A stretch of 11,803 nt of DNA from Pseudaeromonas sp041441555 (GCA_041441555.1 JASDSW010000077.1:1-11803), one strand, 5' to 3'; positions 4,786-11,803 are shown, counted from the first letter of the stretch. Notes: generated by a model from the sequence alone, not told the origin. Program-made: numbers and translations.

Positions 4786-6795
4786 TTGAGAAACCATCTG
4801 ATTCGGGTATCGCTTCTCACGTTAGCTTTGGCTCACGTGGGGCTGGCCCAGGCGGTCGAGCCGACCATCAAGTCGAGCGAGCTGCCAAAGCTGGTACAAG
4901 AAGAGCAACACGCTATTGCCAGTCGTCGGATAGCGGCGTTTTTTACGCATAGTCATTACAAACAGATCCAGCTGGATGATGCCTTCTCGCAGAAGGTGTT
5001 TGCCCTGTATCTGGAGAGTCTCGATTATAGTCGCAACCTGTTTTTGCAAAGCGATGTGGATGGTTTCGATACCTATCGCCGGTCCTTGTTCTCCGGGCTG
5101 GAGAAGGGTGACCTGTCTGCCGTGTATTACATCTTCAATCAGAGTATTCAGCGGCGGTATGAGCGGCTCAGTTACGCGCTGAGCCTGCTGGACAAGCCGT
5201 TCGATTTTTCGCAGCCGGATGCCTATCAATTCGATCGAAAAGATGCATCCTGGCCGAAAAATACCGCCGAGCTGGATGAGTTGTGGCGGCAGCGGGTCAA
5301 ATACGATGCCTTGAGCCTGAAGTTAGCCGGCAAGAACGACGCCGAGATCAAGTCGTTGCTGACCAAGCGCTATCAGAGCGCCATCAAGCGGTTAGCTCAG
5401 AGCGAAAGCGAAGATGCATTCATGACCTTCGAGAATGCCTTCGCGCGTTCCATTGATCCGCACACCAGCTATCTGTCGCCGCGCGAAGCCGATCGGTTCA
5501 ACAGCGAAATGAATATCTCCCTCGAGGGGATTGGTGCCGTGCTGCAGGCCGATGACGATTTCACCGTCGTCCGCTCTCTGGTTCCTGGTGGGCCGGCCGA
5601 CAAATCCAAATTGCTCAAGCCGGAGGATAAGATCACCGGGGTGGCGCAAGACGACGGCAAGATGCAGGACATCATCGGCTGGCGTCTGGATGAGGTGGTC
5701 GATCTGATCAAGGGGCCTAAGGGCACCAAGGTTCGCCTGGAGATCCAGCGTGGTGAAGGGGCGGCCAGACTGTTGCAAGTGGTCGAGCTGCAACGCGATG
5801 CCGTGCGCCTAGAGGATCGGGCTGCCAAATCCTCCGTGATGGTGGCCGAAGGCAAGAAGATTGGGGTCATCAATATCCGCAGCTTCTACAACAATCTGCA
5901 TCTGGATGTCATCAAGGAGCTGGAAAAGCTCAATCAGCAGAAGGTGGATGGCATTCTCATCGATCTGCGGGATAACGGTGGTGGGGCCTTGTCCGAGGCG
6001 ACCGATCTGACCGGCCTGTTTATCAAGAGTGGTCCTGTGGTGCAGGTGCGTGACAGCATCGGCCGCGTGGCCACGGAAGAAGATACAGATGGCAAGAGCT
6101 ACTACACGGGGCCATTGACGATCCTGATCAATCGCTATAGTGCCTCGGCCTCGGAGATCTTTTCCGCGGCGCTGAGTGACTATGGTCGAGCCTTGGTCGT
6201 GGGGGATACCTCGTTTGGTAAGGGGACCGTGCAGCAGAACCGGCCATTGAAGAAGATTTACGATTTCTACGATAAAGAGCTGGGAAATGTGCAATACACC
6301 ATTGCCAAGTTCTACCGCATCAACGGGGGAAGCACCCAGCACAAGGGGGTGGTACCGGACATCCGTTTCCCGGCCCTCAGTGATAGCAGCGAAATCGGGG
6401 AAAGCGTCGAGCCGAATGCGCTGCCGTGGGACAAGATTGATGCCGCCGATTATCAGCCGGTCGGGCAGTTTACCAAGCTGTTGCCCTCCCTGCAGAAACG
6501 CCATGATGATCGCATTGCTCAGGAGCCGGAGTTCCGCTACGTCCTGGAGGATATCGCCTGGTATCAGCAGGAAAAGCAGAAGAAGACCATCTCTTTGAAC
6601 GAGGCGGAGCGGATCCGTGAACGCGATGACCTGGATGCCAAGTCACTGCAGCGGACCAACGAGCGGCTGGTGCGCATGGGCAAGCCGAAGGTGAACAAGC
6701 TCAGTGATGTCCCGGCTGAGATTGAATTCCCGGACGGCTATTTGCAGGAAGCGGCCAATATCACCGCCGATCTGGCGCAAGCGCTCAAAGGCTGA
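4786..6795 (+). CDS. prc: Carboxy-terminal (tail-specific) processing protease
   Basis: Prc (Tsp) is a periplasmic S41-family serine protease that degrades proteins from exposed nonpolar C-termini and processes cell-wall and envelope proteins. The 669-residue precursor has a signal peptide (MRNHLIRV, then a hydrophobic core) with likely cleavage after AQA at residue 23. The N-terminal helical domain runs to about 240, followed by a PDZ domain at about 243-325 (LEGIGAVL) and the protease domain at about 345-525. The catalytic Ser454 (YSASASEIF) and Lys479 (FGKGTVQQ) are 25 residues apart, as in E. coli, and Asp465 is also kept. A DUF3340-type C-terminal region (about 540-669) completes it. The best-supported start is a TTG at 4786, 5 bases after AGAGAGG; no ATG precedes the signal peptide. 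It is the last gene of the proQ unit and a strong terminator follows. Confidence 0.96.
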   Translation: MRNHLIRVSLLTLALAHVGLAQAVEPTIKSSELPKLVQEEQHAIASRRIAAFFTHSHYKQIQLDDAFSQKVFALYLESLDYSRNLFLQSDVDGFDTYRRSLFSGLEKGDLSAVYYIFNQSIQRRYERLSYALSLLDKPFDFSQPDAYQFDRKDASWPKNTAELDELWRQRVKYDALSLKLAGKNDAEIKSLLTKRYQSAIKRLAQSESEDAFMTFENAFARSIDPHTSYLSPREADRFNSEMNISLEGIGAVLQADDDFTVVRSLVPGGPADKSKLLKPEDKITGVAQDDGKMQDIIGWRLDEVVDLIKGPKGTKVRLEIQRGEGAARLLQVVELQRDAVRLEDRAAKSSVMVAEGKKIGVINIRSFYNNLHLDVIKELEKLNQQKVDGILIDLRDNGGGALSEATDLTGLFIKSGPVVQVRDSIGRVATEEDTDGKSYYTGPLTILINRYSASASEIFSAALSDYGRALVVGDTSFGKGTVQQNRPLKKIYDFYDKELGNVQYTIAKFYRINGGSTQHKGVVPDIRFPALSDSSEIGESVEPNALPWDKIDAADYQPVGQFTKLLPSLQKRHDDRIAQEPEFRYVLEDIAWYQQEKQKKTISLNEAERIRERDDLDAKSLQRTNERLVRMGKPKVNKLSDVPAEIEFPDGYLQEAANITADLAQALKG

Positions 6796-6814
6796 TTGCT
6801 TCCTGATTTAGTAG

Positions 6815-6840
6815 AAAAAGCGGCCTTAGGCCGCTTTTTT
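6815..6840 (+). terminator. Intrinsic terminator after prc
   Basis: An 11-bp perfect stem (6815-6825 with 6829-6839) encloses a 3-base loop, with a GCGGCC core and a run of six T at its 3' side. The A run on its 5' side makes it potentially bidirectional. It begins 20 bases past the prc stop and separates the proQ-prc unit from pepN. Confidence 0.92.
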
Positions 6841-6852
6841 GTTCTCTTAATC

Positions 6853-6926
6853 CGGGAGTCGACCGATTTTTTGATTGTCTATCTGGCCCATCCCCACGAA
6901 AATTGAGATCCATCGATCGACTCCCG
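6853..6926. repeat. Long interrupted inverted repeat in the pepN leader
   Basis: Two 15-base arms, 6853-6867 and 6912-6926, are inverted copies of each other at 14 of 15 positions. The one mismatch is C6863 opposite A6916. They are separated by 44 bases and the right arm ends 9 bases before the pepN ribosome site (AGG at 6935-6937). The arms could form one long hairpin in the mRNA, or be two half-sites for a DNA-binding protein. No clear promoter was placed here. Confidence 0.7.
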
Positions 6927-6944
6927 AGCCTCACAGGTGCCTTC

Positions 6945-9569
6945 ATGAATTCAACCGTCACTAGCCACGAAAAATATCGTCTCGACTACCAAGCCCCCCA
7001 TTACTGGATTGATACCATCGATCTGGATGTACATCTTGATGACCACCAGACTCGCGTCGTCGCCATCAGCCGAGTCCGGCGCAATGGGCTGCATAACGAG
7101 CCCCTGTTGCTCGACGGCGAAGGCTTGACCCTAACAGGCGTCGCCCTCGATGGTGTTGCCTGCTCGCGTTACCAACGGCTACCCGGGCAGTTGAGCATCC
7201 CCGATGTGCCGGCTGAGTTTGTGTTAACCGTCGAGACCGAGCTTGATCCGGCCAATAACAGCGCTCTCGAAGGCCTTTATAAATCCGGCTCCGCATTTTG
7301 CACCCAGTGTGAGGCCGAGGGCTTCCGACGCATCACCTATTACCTGGATCGACCGGATGTATTGGCGCGGTTTAGCACACGGATCACAGCCGATAAGACG
7401 AGTTATCCGTTCCTGCTGTCAAACGGCAATCGGATGGCGGCTGGCGACTTGCCCGATGGTCGGCACTGGGTGAGCTGGCAGGATCCATTTCCAAAACCCT
7501 GCTATCTGTTCGCCCTGGTCGCGGGGGATTTTGACGTGCTGCGCGATGAGTTCATGACCCGCAGTCAACGCCGGGTCGCGTTGGAGCTGTTCGTCGACAA
7601 GGGCAATCTGGGACGGGCCGAACATGCGATGCAGAGTCTTAAGCGCGCAATGGCTTGGGATGAGCAGCGGTTCAATCTTGAATATGATCTCGATATCTAC
7701 ATGGTTGTCGCGGTGGATTTTTTCAACATGGGGGCCATGGAAAACAAGGGATTGAATGTTTTCAACTCCAAGTTTGTTCTTGCCAACCCGGCGACGGCAA
7801 CCGACAGCGACTATTTCGACATTGAGCGGGTGATTGGGCACGAATACTTCCATAACTGGACGGGAAATCGCATCACCTGCCGGGACTGGTTCCAACTCAG
7901 TCTCAAAGAGGGGTTGACTGTGTTTCGTGATCAGGAGTTTTCCTCCGATCTCGGCTCACGGGCCGTGAACCGGATCCACAATGTCCGCATCATCCGCGGT
8001 CCGCAATTTGCGGAGGATGCAGGCCCCATGGCTCATCCGATCCGGCCAGACGTGGTCATCGAGATGAACAATTTCTACACGGTCACCGTGTATGAGAAGG
8101 GATCCGAGGTGATCCGCATGCTGCACACCTTGCTGGGCGAGGAGCGATTCCAGGCGGGGATGCGCATCTATATCGAACGTCATGATGGTGAAGCGGCAAC
8201 CTGCGAGCAGTTTGTTCAAGCCATGGAGGCGGCATCGGGGCGCCAACTGCAGCAGTTCCGTCGCTGGTATTCCCAGGCGGGAACCCCTGAATTGCAGGTG
8301 CGGGACGAGTTTGACGCAACCACGGGGATCTACCGGTTGCATGTGCGTCAGTGGACCCGTCCGACCGCTCAGCAACAGGAAAAGCTGCCGCTGCATATTC
8401 CTCTGCGGGTAGCGCTCTATGAGCCATCGGGGGCTGAAATCCCGCTGAGCCGGGGCGGCGAGGTGTTGAGCGATCTTCTGGAGCTGACCCAAGAGGAGCA
8501 GACCTTCACGTTTGAGCAGGTTCCCCAGCGACCGATTATCGCCTTGCTGCTGGATTTCTCGGCACCGGTGAAGCTGGACTACCCCTACAGCGAAGCGGAT
8601 CTCGGCTTCCTGCTCAGCCATGCGCGCAACGATTTTTGTCGTTGGGATGCCGGCCAGATGCTGGTGAACCAACATATCAGCCAGGGAGTGACGGCGTGGC
8701 AAAGCGGCCAACCGCTGGCCGAGCCTTCGGCGTTGATCGCCGCATTCGCGAAAATTTTAAACGACTCTGCGCTGGATAAGGCGCTGGCGGCCGAGATCCT
8801 GACCATTGCCAGCGAGTCCTCGCTGGCCGAGTTGTTTGATGAGGTCGATATCGATGCCATTCATGAGGTCCGTGAGCATCTGCTGCAGCGACTGGCGCAG
8901 GTACTCTACCCGCACTGGTTGCAGGTCTTCGAGTGCAACAAGACGTCGGGCGAGTACCAGATTGAGGCGCAGCAGATGGCCCGTCGGGCATTAGCCAACC
9001 TGGCGCTGAGCTATCTGGCTCGAAGTGGTCAGCCGGAGGCCTCCGACCTCGTGCAGAGCCACTATCAGCATGCCAACAATATGACCGATCTATTGGCCGC
9101 CATGCAGGCCGCCAGTGGGGCGGATCTGCCGGTGCTGGGCGCCATGCTGCGCGATTTTGAACAAAAATGGCAGCATGATGGACTGGTCATGGACAACTGG
9201 TTCCGCTTGCAGGCGAGCCGCAGCCAGGGGAAGACGCTCCTGCGCGTGCGCGAGCTGCTCGGCCATCCGGCTTTTAGTCTGCACAATCCAAACCGGGTGC
9301 GGGCTCTAGTGGGCAGCTTCTGTGCGGCCAATCCGGTGCTCTTTCATGCCAAGGATGGGTCTGGATACCAGTTCTTGGTCGAGATCCTGACGCAACTCAA
9401 CAGCATCAATCCCCAGGTCGCGGCGCGCCTGATTGTGCCGCTCATCCAGTTCAAACGTCTGGATGCTGCTCGTCAGCAACGGATCCGCCTGGTGTTGCAG
9501 CAATTGGCGGCCATCCCGGATCTGGCCAAAGATCTGTATGAGAAGATCTCTCGGGCTTTGGAACATTGA
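6945..9569 (+). CDS. pepN: Aminopeptidase N (M1 family zinc metalloprotease)
   Basis: PepN is the main cytosolic aminopeptidase and removes N-terminal residues from peptides, completing ATP-dependent protein turnover. The protein has 874 residues (E. coli 870). The N-terminal beta domain (about 1-190) is followed by the thermolysin-like catalytic domain. There the exopeptidase motif GAMEN is at 263-267, the zinc site HEYFH at 299-303 with the third ligand Glu322 (LKEGLT), and the catalytic Tyr383 in VTVYEKGSE. All lie at the E. coli position plus two. A small beta domain and a large helical C-terminal domain follow. The ATG at 6945 has AGGTG 7 bases upstream and matches the family's N-terminus; an upstream TTG in frame would add 14 unlikely residues. 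DUF2835 follows after 39 bases. Confidence 0.97.
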   Translation: MNSTVTSHEKYRLDYQAPHYWIDTIDLDVHLDDHQTRVVAISRVRRNGLHNEPLLLDGEGLTLTGVALDGVACSRYQRLPGQLSIPDVPAEFVLTVETELDPANNSALEGLYKSGSAFCTQCEAEGFRRITYYLDRPDVLARFSTRITADKTSYPFLLSNGNRMAAGDLPDGRHWVSWQDPFPKPCYLFALVAGDFDVLRDEFMTRSQRRVALELFVDKGNLGRAEHAMQSLKRAMAWDEQRFNLEYDLDIYMVVAVDFFNMGAMENKGLNVFNSKFVLANPATATDSDYFDIERVIGHEYFHNWTGNRITCRDWFQLSLKEGLTVFRDQEFSSDLGSRAVNRIHNVRIIRGPQFAEDAGPMAHPIRPDVVIEMNNFYTVTVYEKGSEVIRMLHTLLGEERFQAGMRIYIERHDGEAATCEQFVQAMEAASGRQLQQFRRWYSQAGTPELQVRDEFDATTGIYRLHVRQWTRPTAQQQEKLPLHIPLRVALYEPSGAEIPLSRGGEVLSDLLELTQEEQTFTFEQVPQRPIIALLLDFSAPVKLDYPYSEADLGFLLSHARNDFCRWDAGQMLVNQHISQGVTAWQSGQPLAEPSALIAAFAKILNDSALDKALAAEILTIASESSLAELFDEVDIDAIHEVREHLLQRLAQVLYPHWLQVFECNKTSGEYQIEAQQMARRALANLALSYLARSGQPEASDLVQSHYQHANNMTDLLAAMQAASGADLPVLGAMLRDFEQKWQHDGLVMDNWFRLQASRSQGKTLLRVRELLGHPAFSLHNPNRVRALVGSFCAANPVLFHAKDGSGYQFLVEILTQLNSINPQVAARLIVPLIQFKRLDAARQQRIRLVLQQLAAIPDLAKDLYEKISRALEH

Positions 9570-9608
9570 TCCAGACAGACGCAGTGGCTAGCGAATGGGG
9601 CGATTAGC

Positions 9609-9830
9609 ATGCCGAACTATACATTTCGATTGAGTCTGAATAGTGAACAGTTGCTGGCCGTGTATCGCGGGGAGGCGCAACGCCTCTCCGTGATGTCGGA
9701 GCAGGGGCTGCGGATCGAATTGTCGGTGCAGCACCTTCGCCGGTTTATTGGTCACTCCGGCATCTATGGCCGTTTTCGCTTGAAAACTGATGAAAACCAT
9801 CGCTTTGTTGATCTGGAGCGGCTTGGCTGA
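9609..9830 (+). CDS. DUF2835 family protein
   Basis: A 73-residue protein of the DUF2835 family, a small group in gammaproteobacteria with no known function. The family features visible are the opening beta strand YTFRLSLNSEQLLAVYRG, a central strand pattern, RRFIGHSGIYGRFRLKTDE, and a C-terminal DLERLG. It is probably an all-beta cytoplasmic protein. The ATG at 9609 has only a modest site (GGGG, 8 bases upstream). It is 39 bases downstream of pepN, and the pepN-DUF2835 pair is conserved in relatives such as Vibrio, so co-expression with pepN is likely. Confidence 0.85.
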   Translation: MPNYTFRLSLNSEQLLAVYRGEAQRLSVMSEQGLRIELSVQHLRRFIGHSGIYGRFRLKTDENHRFVDLERLG

Positions 9831-9834
9831 TCTT

Positions 9835-9967
9835 GGGAGGAGTGCATTGCGCCTGTAGAACGTTTAACATGAGCGCCGCTTTCCACCGCCGTCTGGCTCG
9901 GATGGAGTCATATTCAACGGCGGTGACATCGATCGTCAATGGATCAGTCATCGAACCCTGCGTCTAA
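9835..9967 (+). other. Interval between DUF2835 and pyrD with an orphan ribosome site and a short frame
   Basis: Five bases after the DUF2835 stop is a strong ribosome-site sequence, GGGAGGAG (9835-9842), with no normal start codon at the right distance; an ATT at 9846 is the best placed. A frame from ATG 9869 (or GTG 9842) encodes a peptide ending SIVNGSVIEPCV, and its TAA at 9965-9967 overlaps the pyrD ribosome site. Within it is a perfect 9-bp inverted repeat, CACCGCCGT / ACGGCGGTG (9884-9892 with 9917-9925). This may be a pyrD leader peptide, a gene remnant or chance. I cannot assign the peptide to a family. Confidence 0.3.
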
Positions 9968-9976
9968 GGAGCCCCC

Positions 9977-10990
9977 ATGTTTTACCAACTCGCCCGCTAT
10001 TTCCTATTTAAACTCGATCCCGAAGTGGCCCACGAATTGACTATTAAACAGCTCTCTTTATTGGGTGGTACTCCGCTGGATATATTTTTCCGCCAGAAAG
10101 TGCCCTCTCGTCCGGTCGAGGTGATGGGACTGCGCTTCGATAACCCGGTTGGATTGGCGGCGGGATTGGATAAAGATGGTGAGGCCATTGATGCATTGGG
10201 TGCCATGGGGTTTGGTTTCATTGAAGTGGGAACCGTCACGCCGCGGCCGCAACCTGGTAATGACAAACCTCGGTTATTCCGTGTGATTCCCGCCGAAGGG
10301 ATCATTAATCGCATGGGTTTTAATAACAAAGGGGTGGATCATCTGATCGAACAGGTGAAAAAAAGTAATTACCAAGGGATCCTCGGCATCAATATCGGGA
10401 AAAATAAGGATACCCCTCTCGAAAATGGCAAGGACGATTACCTGCTGTGCATGGACAAGGTCTATCCGTACGCCGGGTATATTGCAGTCAATATTTCCTC
10501 GCCCAACACCCCGGGGTTGCGCCAACTGCAGTTCGGTGCCGCGTTGGATGAACTATTGGCTGCCTTGAAACAACGCCAACTGGAGCTAGCCGAGCGGCAT
10601 GGCAAATATGTTCCCTTGGCCGTCAAGATCGCCCCGGATCTGAGTGCCGAAGAATTAGAGCAAGTAGCCAATTCTTTGCTCAATAATAAAATTGATGGCG
10701 TCATCGCGACCAATACCACACTCGATCGGGAGATGATTTTCGATATGCCGCATGCGGCCGAAACGGGTGGTCTGAGCGGCCGGCCACTGCAGGCCAAGAG
10801 CACCGCGCTCATCCGGGATTTGGCGGCTCATCTGAAGGGAGCCATTCCGATCATCGGCGTGGGGGGGATTGATTCAGCCTTAGCCGCTCGAGAAAAAATA
10901 GAGGCGGGAGCTAGCCTGGTGCAGATCTATTCCGGATTTATCTATAAGGGACCACCATTAATTCGCGATATCGTCGAAAATATTAAATAA
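9977..10990 (+). CDS. pyrD: Dihydroorotate dehydrogenase (quinone), class 2
   Basis: PyrD oxidises dihydroorotate to orotate in pyrimidine synthesis and passes electrons to the respiratory quinone pool; the class 2 enzyme sits on the inner face of the cytoplasmic membrane. The 337-residue protein matches E. coli PyrD (336) throughout. The N-terminal helical extension (about 1-40, MFYQLARYFLFKLDPEVAHE) is the membrane and quinone site of class 2 enzymes. The FMN-binding barrel follows, with Lys66 in AAGLDKD, the catalytic base Ser175 in NISSPNTPG, the ATNTT segment and the phosphate-binding IGVGGIDS. The ATG at 9977 has AAGGAG 5 bases upstream. A hairpin terminator follows 36 bases after the stop, so the transcript probably ends before zapC. 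Confidence 0.97.
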   Translation: MFYQLARYFLFKLDPEVAHELTIKQLSLLGGTPLDIFFRQKVPSRPVEVMGLRFDNPVGLAAGLDKDGEAIDALGAMGFGFIEVGTVTPRPQPGNDKPRLFRVIPAEGIINRMGFNNKGVDHLIEQVKKSNYQGILGINIGKNKDTPLENGKDDYLLCMDKVYPYAGYIAVNISSPNTPGLRQLQFGAALDELLAALKQRQLELAERHGKYVPLAVKIAPDLSAEELEQVANSLLNNKIDGVIATNTTLDREMIFDMPHAAETGGLSGRPLQAKSTALIRDLAAHLKGAIPIIGVGGIDSALAAREKIEAGASLVQIYSGFIYKGPPLIRDIVENIK

Positions 10991-11016
10991 ATTATTGCGG
11001 AAATTTCGGCTGACGT

Positions 11017-11045
11017 TTGTAATCTGTGCGCAGATGGAATATAAA
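11017..11045 (+). promoter_or_regulatory. Candidate zapC promoter inside the pyrD terminator
   Basis: TTGTAA (11017-11022, four of six to the -35 consensus) and TATAAA (11040-11045, five of six to the -10) are spaced 17 bases apart. The -10 lies in the upper part of the pyrD terminator hairpin. Transcription would start near 11052, about 30 bases before the zapC ATG, and would include only the right arm of the hairpin. Confidence 0.5.
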
Positions 11046-11066
11046 TTCATCTGCGCATTATTTTTT
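11027..11066 (+). terminator. Intrinsic terminator between pyrD and zapC
   Basis: A perfect 10-bp stem (11027-11036 with 11048-11057, TGCGCAGATG / CATCTGCGCA) can be extended inward by three pairs past a bulged G. It is followed by TTA and six T. It begins 36 bases after the pyrD stop and ends 16 bases before the zapC ATG. Confidence 0.88.
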
Positions 11067-11081
11067 CATACGAGTTTGGCC

Positions 11082-11621
11082 ATGATTTTAGTACCGAACG
11101 ATAATTGGCAGTGGCAATACGACGAAAAAACAGACAGCTTATTGCTCGATCTGTCCGACCGTATGCAATTCACGACCGCTTACCGGGGTAAACAATTGAC
11201 TCCGCAGGCCAAGATCGCCAGCCAATTCACTCTGGATGATGCCTCACATTATTATCATCTCCTCGAATGCATCGGCGAGCTGCCGTTCTCCGAAGCCGAG
11301 CGGGTACAAATAGTTTTGAATGCCGTGGCAGCCATTCGATTTGGCAAACCCCAGATGCCGCAAAGTTGGCACTTCCGTGAGTTTAATCTGGTGCGCGAAA
11401 CGCCACTGTTTGGCGAGGTCGTGACTCTGGTCAGCGCCTACGGCCACCAAGATTTTTTAATCATAGAAGCCGGTGAGTCGGCATCTGTCTGTATGCTGTT
11501 GAATGGAATCTTGCCGTTGGCGGACGATAAAGAGTTGACCGCTCATCAATATATCAAGGTGATGAATAACCGGATCATTCCATTCGCCGCCGTGAGTAGC
11601 CAACTGCTGCGCATGGCCTGA
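11082..11621 (+). CDS. zapC: Cell division protein ZapC
   Basis: ZapC binds FtsZ at mid-cell and promotes bundling of FtsZ filaments, stabilising the division ring. The 179-residue protein matches E. coli ZapC (180), including DNWQWQYDEKTDSLLLDL near the N-terminus, VLNAVAAIRFGKPQMPQSWHF (78-98) and the IIEAGESASVCML segment (127-139). The start at 11082 is chosen because the family begins a few residues before DNW and longer in-frame starts would run through the pyrD terminator hairpin. The ribosome site is poor (a GAG about 7 bases upstream), so translation may be modest. The pyrD-zapC order is the same as in E. coli, but here a terminator and a separate promoter stand between the two. Confidence 0.93.
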   Translation: MILVPNDNWQWQYDEKTDSLLLDLSDRMQFTTAYRGKQLTPQAKIASQFTLDDASHYYHLLECIGELPFSEAERVQIVLNAVAAIRFGKPQMPQSWHFREFNLVRETPLFGEVVTLVSAYGHQDFLIIEAGESASVCMLLNGILPLADDKELTAHQYIKVMNNRIIPFAAVSSQLLRMA

Positions 11622-11665
11622 GGGTGCGCCGCAGTTATTCCATGTGTCAGTGATGGATTTCAGCC

Positions 11666-11707
11666 AATAAAAAAGTCGCTTCCAATTTAAGGAGCGGCTT
11701 TTTTATT
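11666..11707. terminator. Bidirectional terminator after zapC
   Basis: A long inverted repeat runs from AATAAAAAAG (11666-11675) to its complement CTTTTTTATT (11698-11707), with a GC-rich inner stem interrupted by one wobble pair and one bulge and a loop of about 7 bases. Runs of six A and six T on either side give a U tract in both directions. It lies 44 bases past the zapC stop. Confidence 0.88.
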
Positions 11708-11710
11708 GTT

Positions 11711-11803
11711 ATCCCAAAACCACCTCCTATGGAGGTGGTGAACGTCCCGTCGGGGCTATGCCCGTAGAGAGCCCATGCTAGAAACTACCTTCGTTTGTTA
11801 CCA
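11711..11803 (-). mobile_element. Possible right end of an IS200/IS605-type (tnpB) element with omega-RNA-like folds
   Basis: The last 93 bases contain no plus-strand gene but are densely self-complementary. Besides the hairpin at 11719-11739, the minus strand shows GTAG pairing with CTAC (11764-11767) and, crossing it, GGGCT (11770-11774) pairing with AGCCC (11753-11757), an H-type pseudoknot pattern. Such folds near the transposon end, just past the tnpB stop, are characteristic of omega RNA. A minus-strand frame entering from the right ends with VTNEGSF and a TAG at 11779-11781, which could be the tail of tnpB. The transposase itself lies outside the window, so this is inference from structure only. 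Confidence 0.35.
11719..11739. repeat. Perfect 9-bp hairpin at the right edge
   Basis: ACCACCTCC and its exact complement GGAGGTGGT flank a 3-base TAT loop. No U tract follows in either direction, so it is not an ordinary terminator. Subterminal hairpins of this size and form are typical of IS200/IS605-family ends. Confidence 0.7.

Noticed and set aside
7956..8711. A 251-codon minus-strand frame opposite pepN
   Set aside because: It lies entirely within the conserved pepN coding region and shows no protein-like pattern. The similar frame at 5809-6504 opposite prc was rejected for the same reason.
9854..9869. A PurR-like box (AGAACGTTTA core) upstream of pyrD
   Set aside because: Only the central CGTTT region fits; five of eleven defined positions match, no better than expected by chance.
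10995..11081. An N-terminal extension of zapC by 29 residues
   Set aside because: It would run through the pyrD terminator hairpin, has no ribosome site, and is absent from known ZapC proteins.

Overview
The window comes from a gammaproteobacterium, most likely one of the Aeromonadaceae (Aeromonas or a close relative). The evidence is the gene order msrC-proQ-prc / pepN-DUF2835-pyrD-zapC, E. coli-like lengths and catalytic residues in every recognised enzyme, and a DUF4250 protein beside purT. This is mostly core chromosome. It contains one assembly gap and, at the right edge, a structured stretch that I read as the possible end of a mobile element.

Layout. Positions 1-833 hold a two-gene minus-strand operon: an uncharacterised five-helix membrane protein followed by a small DUF4250 protein, closed by an intrinsic terminator at 15-52. 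purT (formate-dependent GAR formyltransferase, purine synthesis) follows on the minus strand, with a good sigma-70 promoter and a PurR-like box. Between purT and the divergent DeoR-family regulator yciT lies a 516-base intergenic region. It contains a run of exactly 100 N, and both sides of that run carry the same 55-base sequence, so the regulator's promoter/leader is not resolved in this assembly.

Positions 3666-6840 run on the plus strand. msrC (free methionine-R-sulfoxide reductase) comes first, then proQ (RNA chaperone) and prc (periplasmic tail-specific protease), which look like one transcription unit ending in a textbook terminator. pepN (aminopeptidase N) follows with a leader containing a long, interrupted inverted repeat. 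Next come a 73-residue DUF2835 protein, pyrD (quinone-linked dihydroorotate dehydrogenase) and zapC (FtsZ-associated division factor). A strong hairpin terminator separates pyrD from zapC, and a candidate zapC promoter is built into that hairpin. zapC is followed by a bidirectional terminator.

The genes are housekeeping: nucleotide synthesis (purT, pyrD), protein turnover and repair (prc, pepN, msrC), RNA-based regulation (proQ) and division (zapC). The spots most worth a second look are the last 93 bases (a 9-bp hairpin followed by a pseudoknot-like set of complementary segments, possibly the end of an IS200/IS605-type element with its omega RNA), the 55-base repeat and gap ahead of yciT, the interval between DUF2835 and pyrD (which in some relatives holds a large glutamate dehydrogenase gene), and several unusual leader structures.
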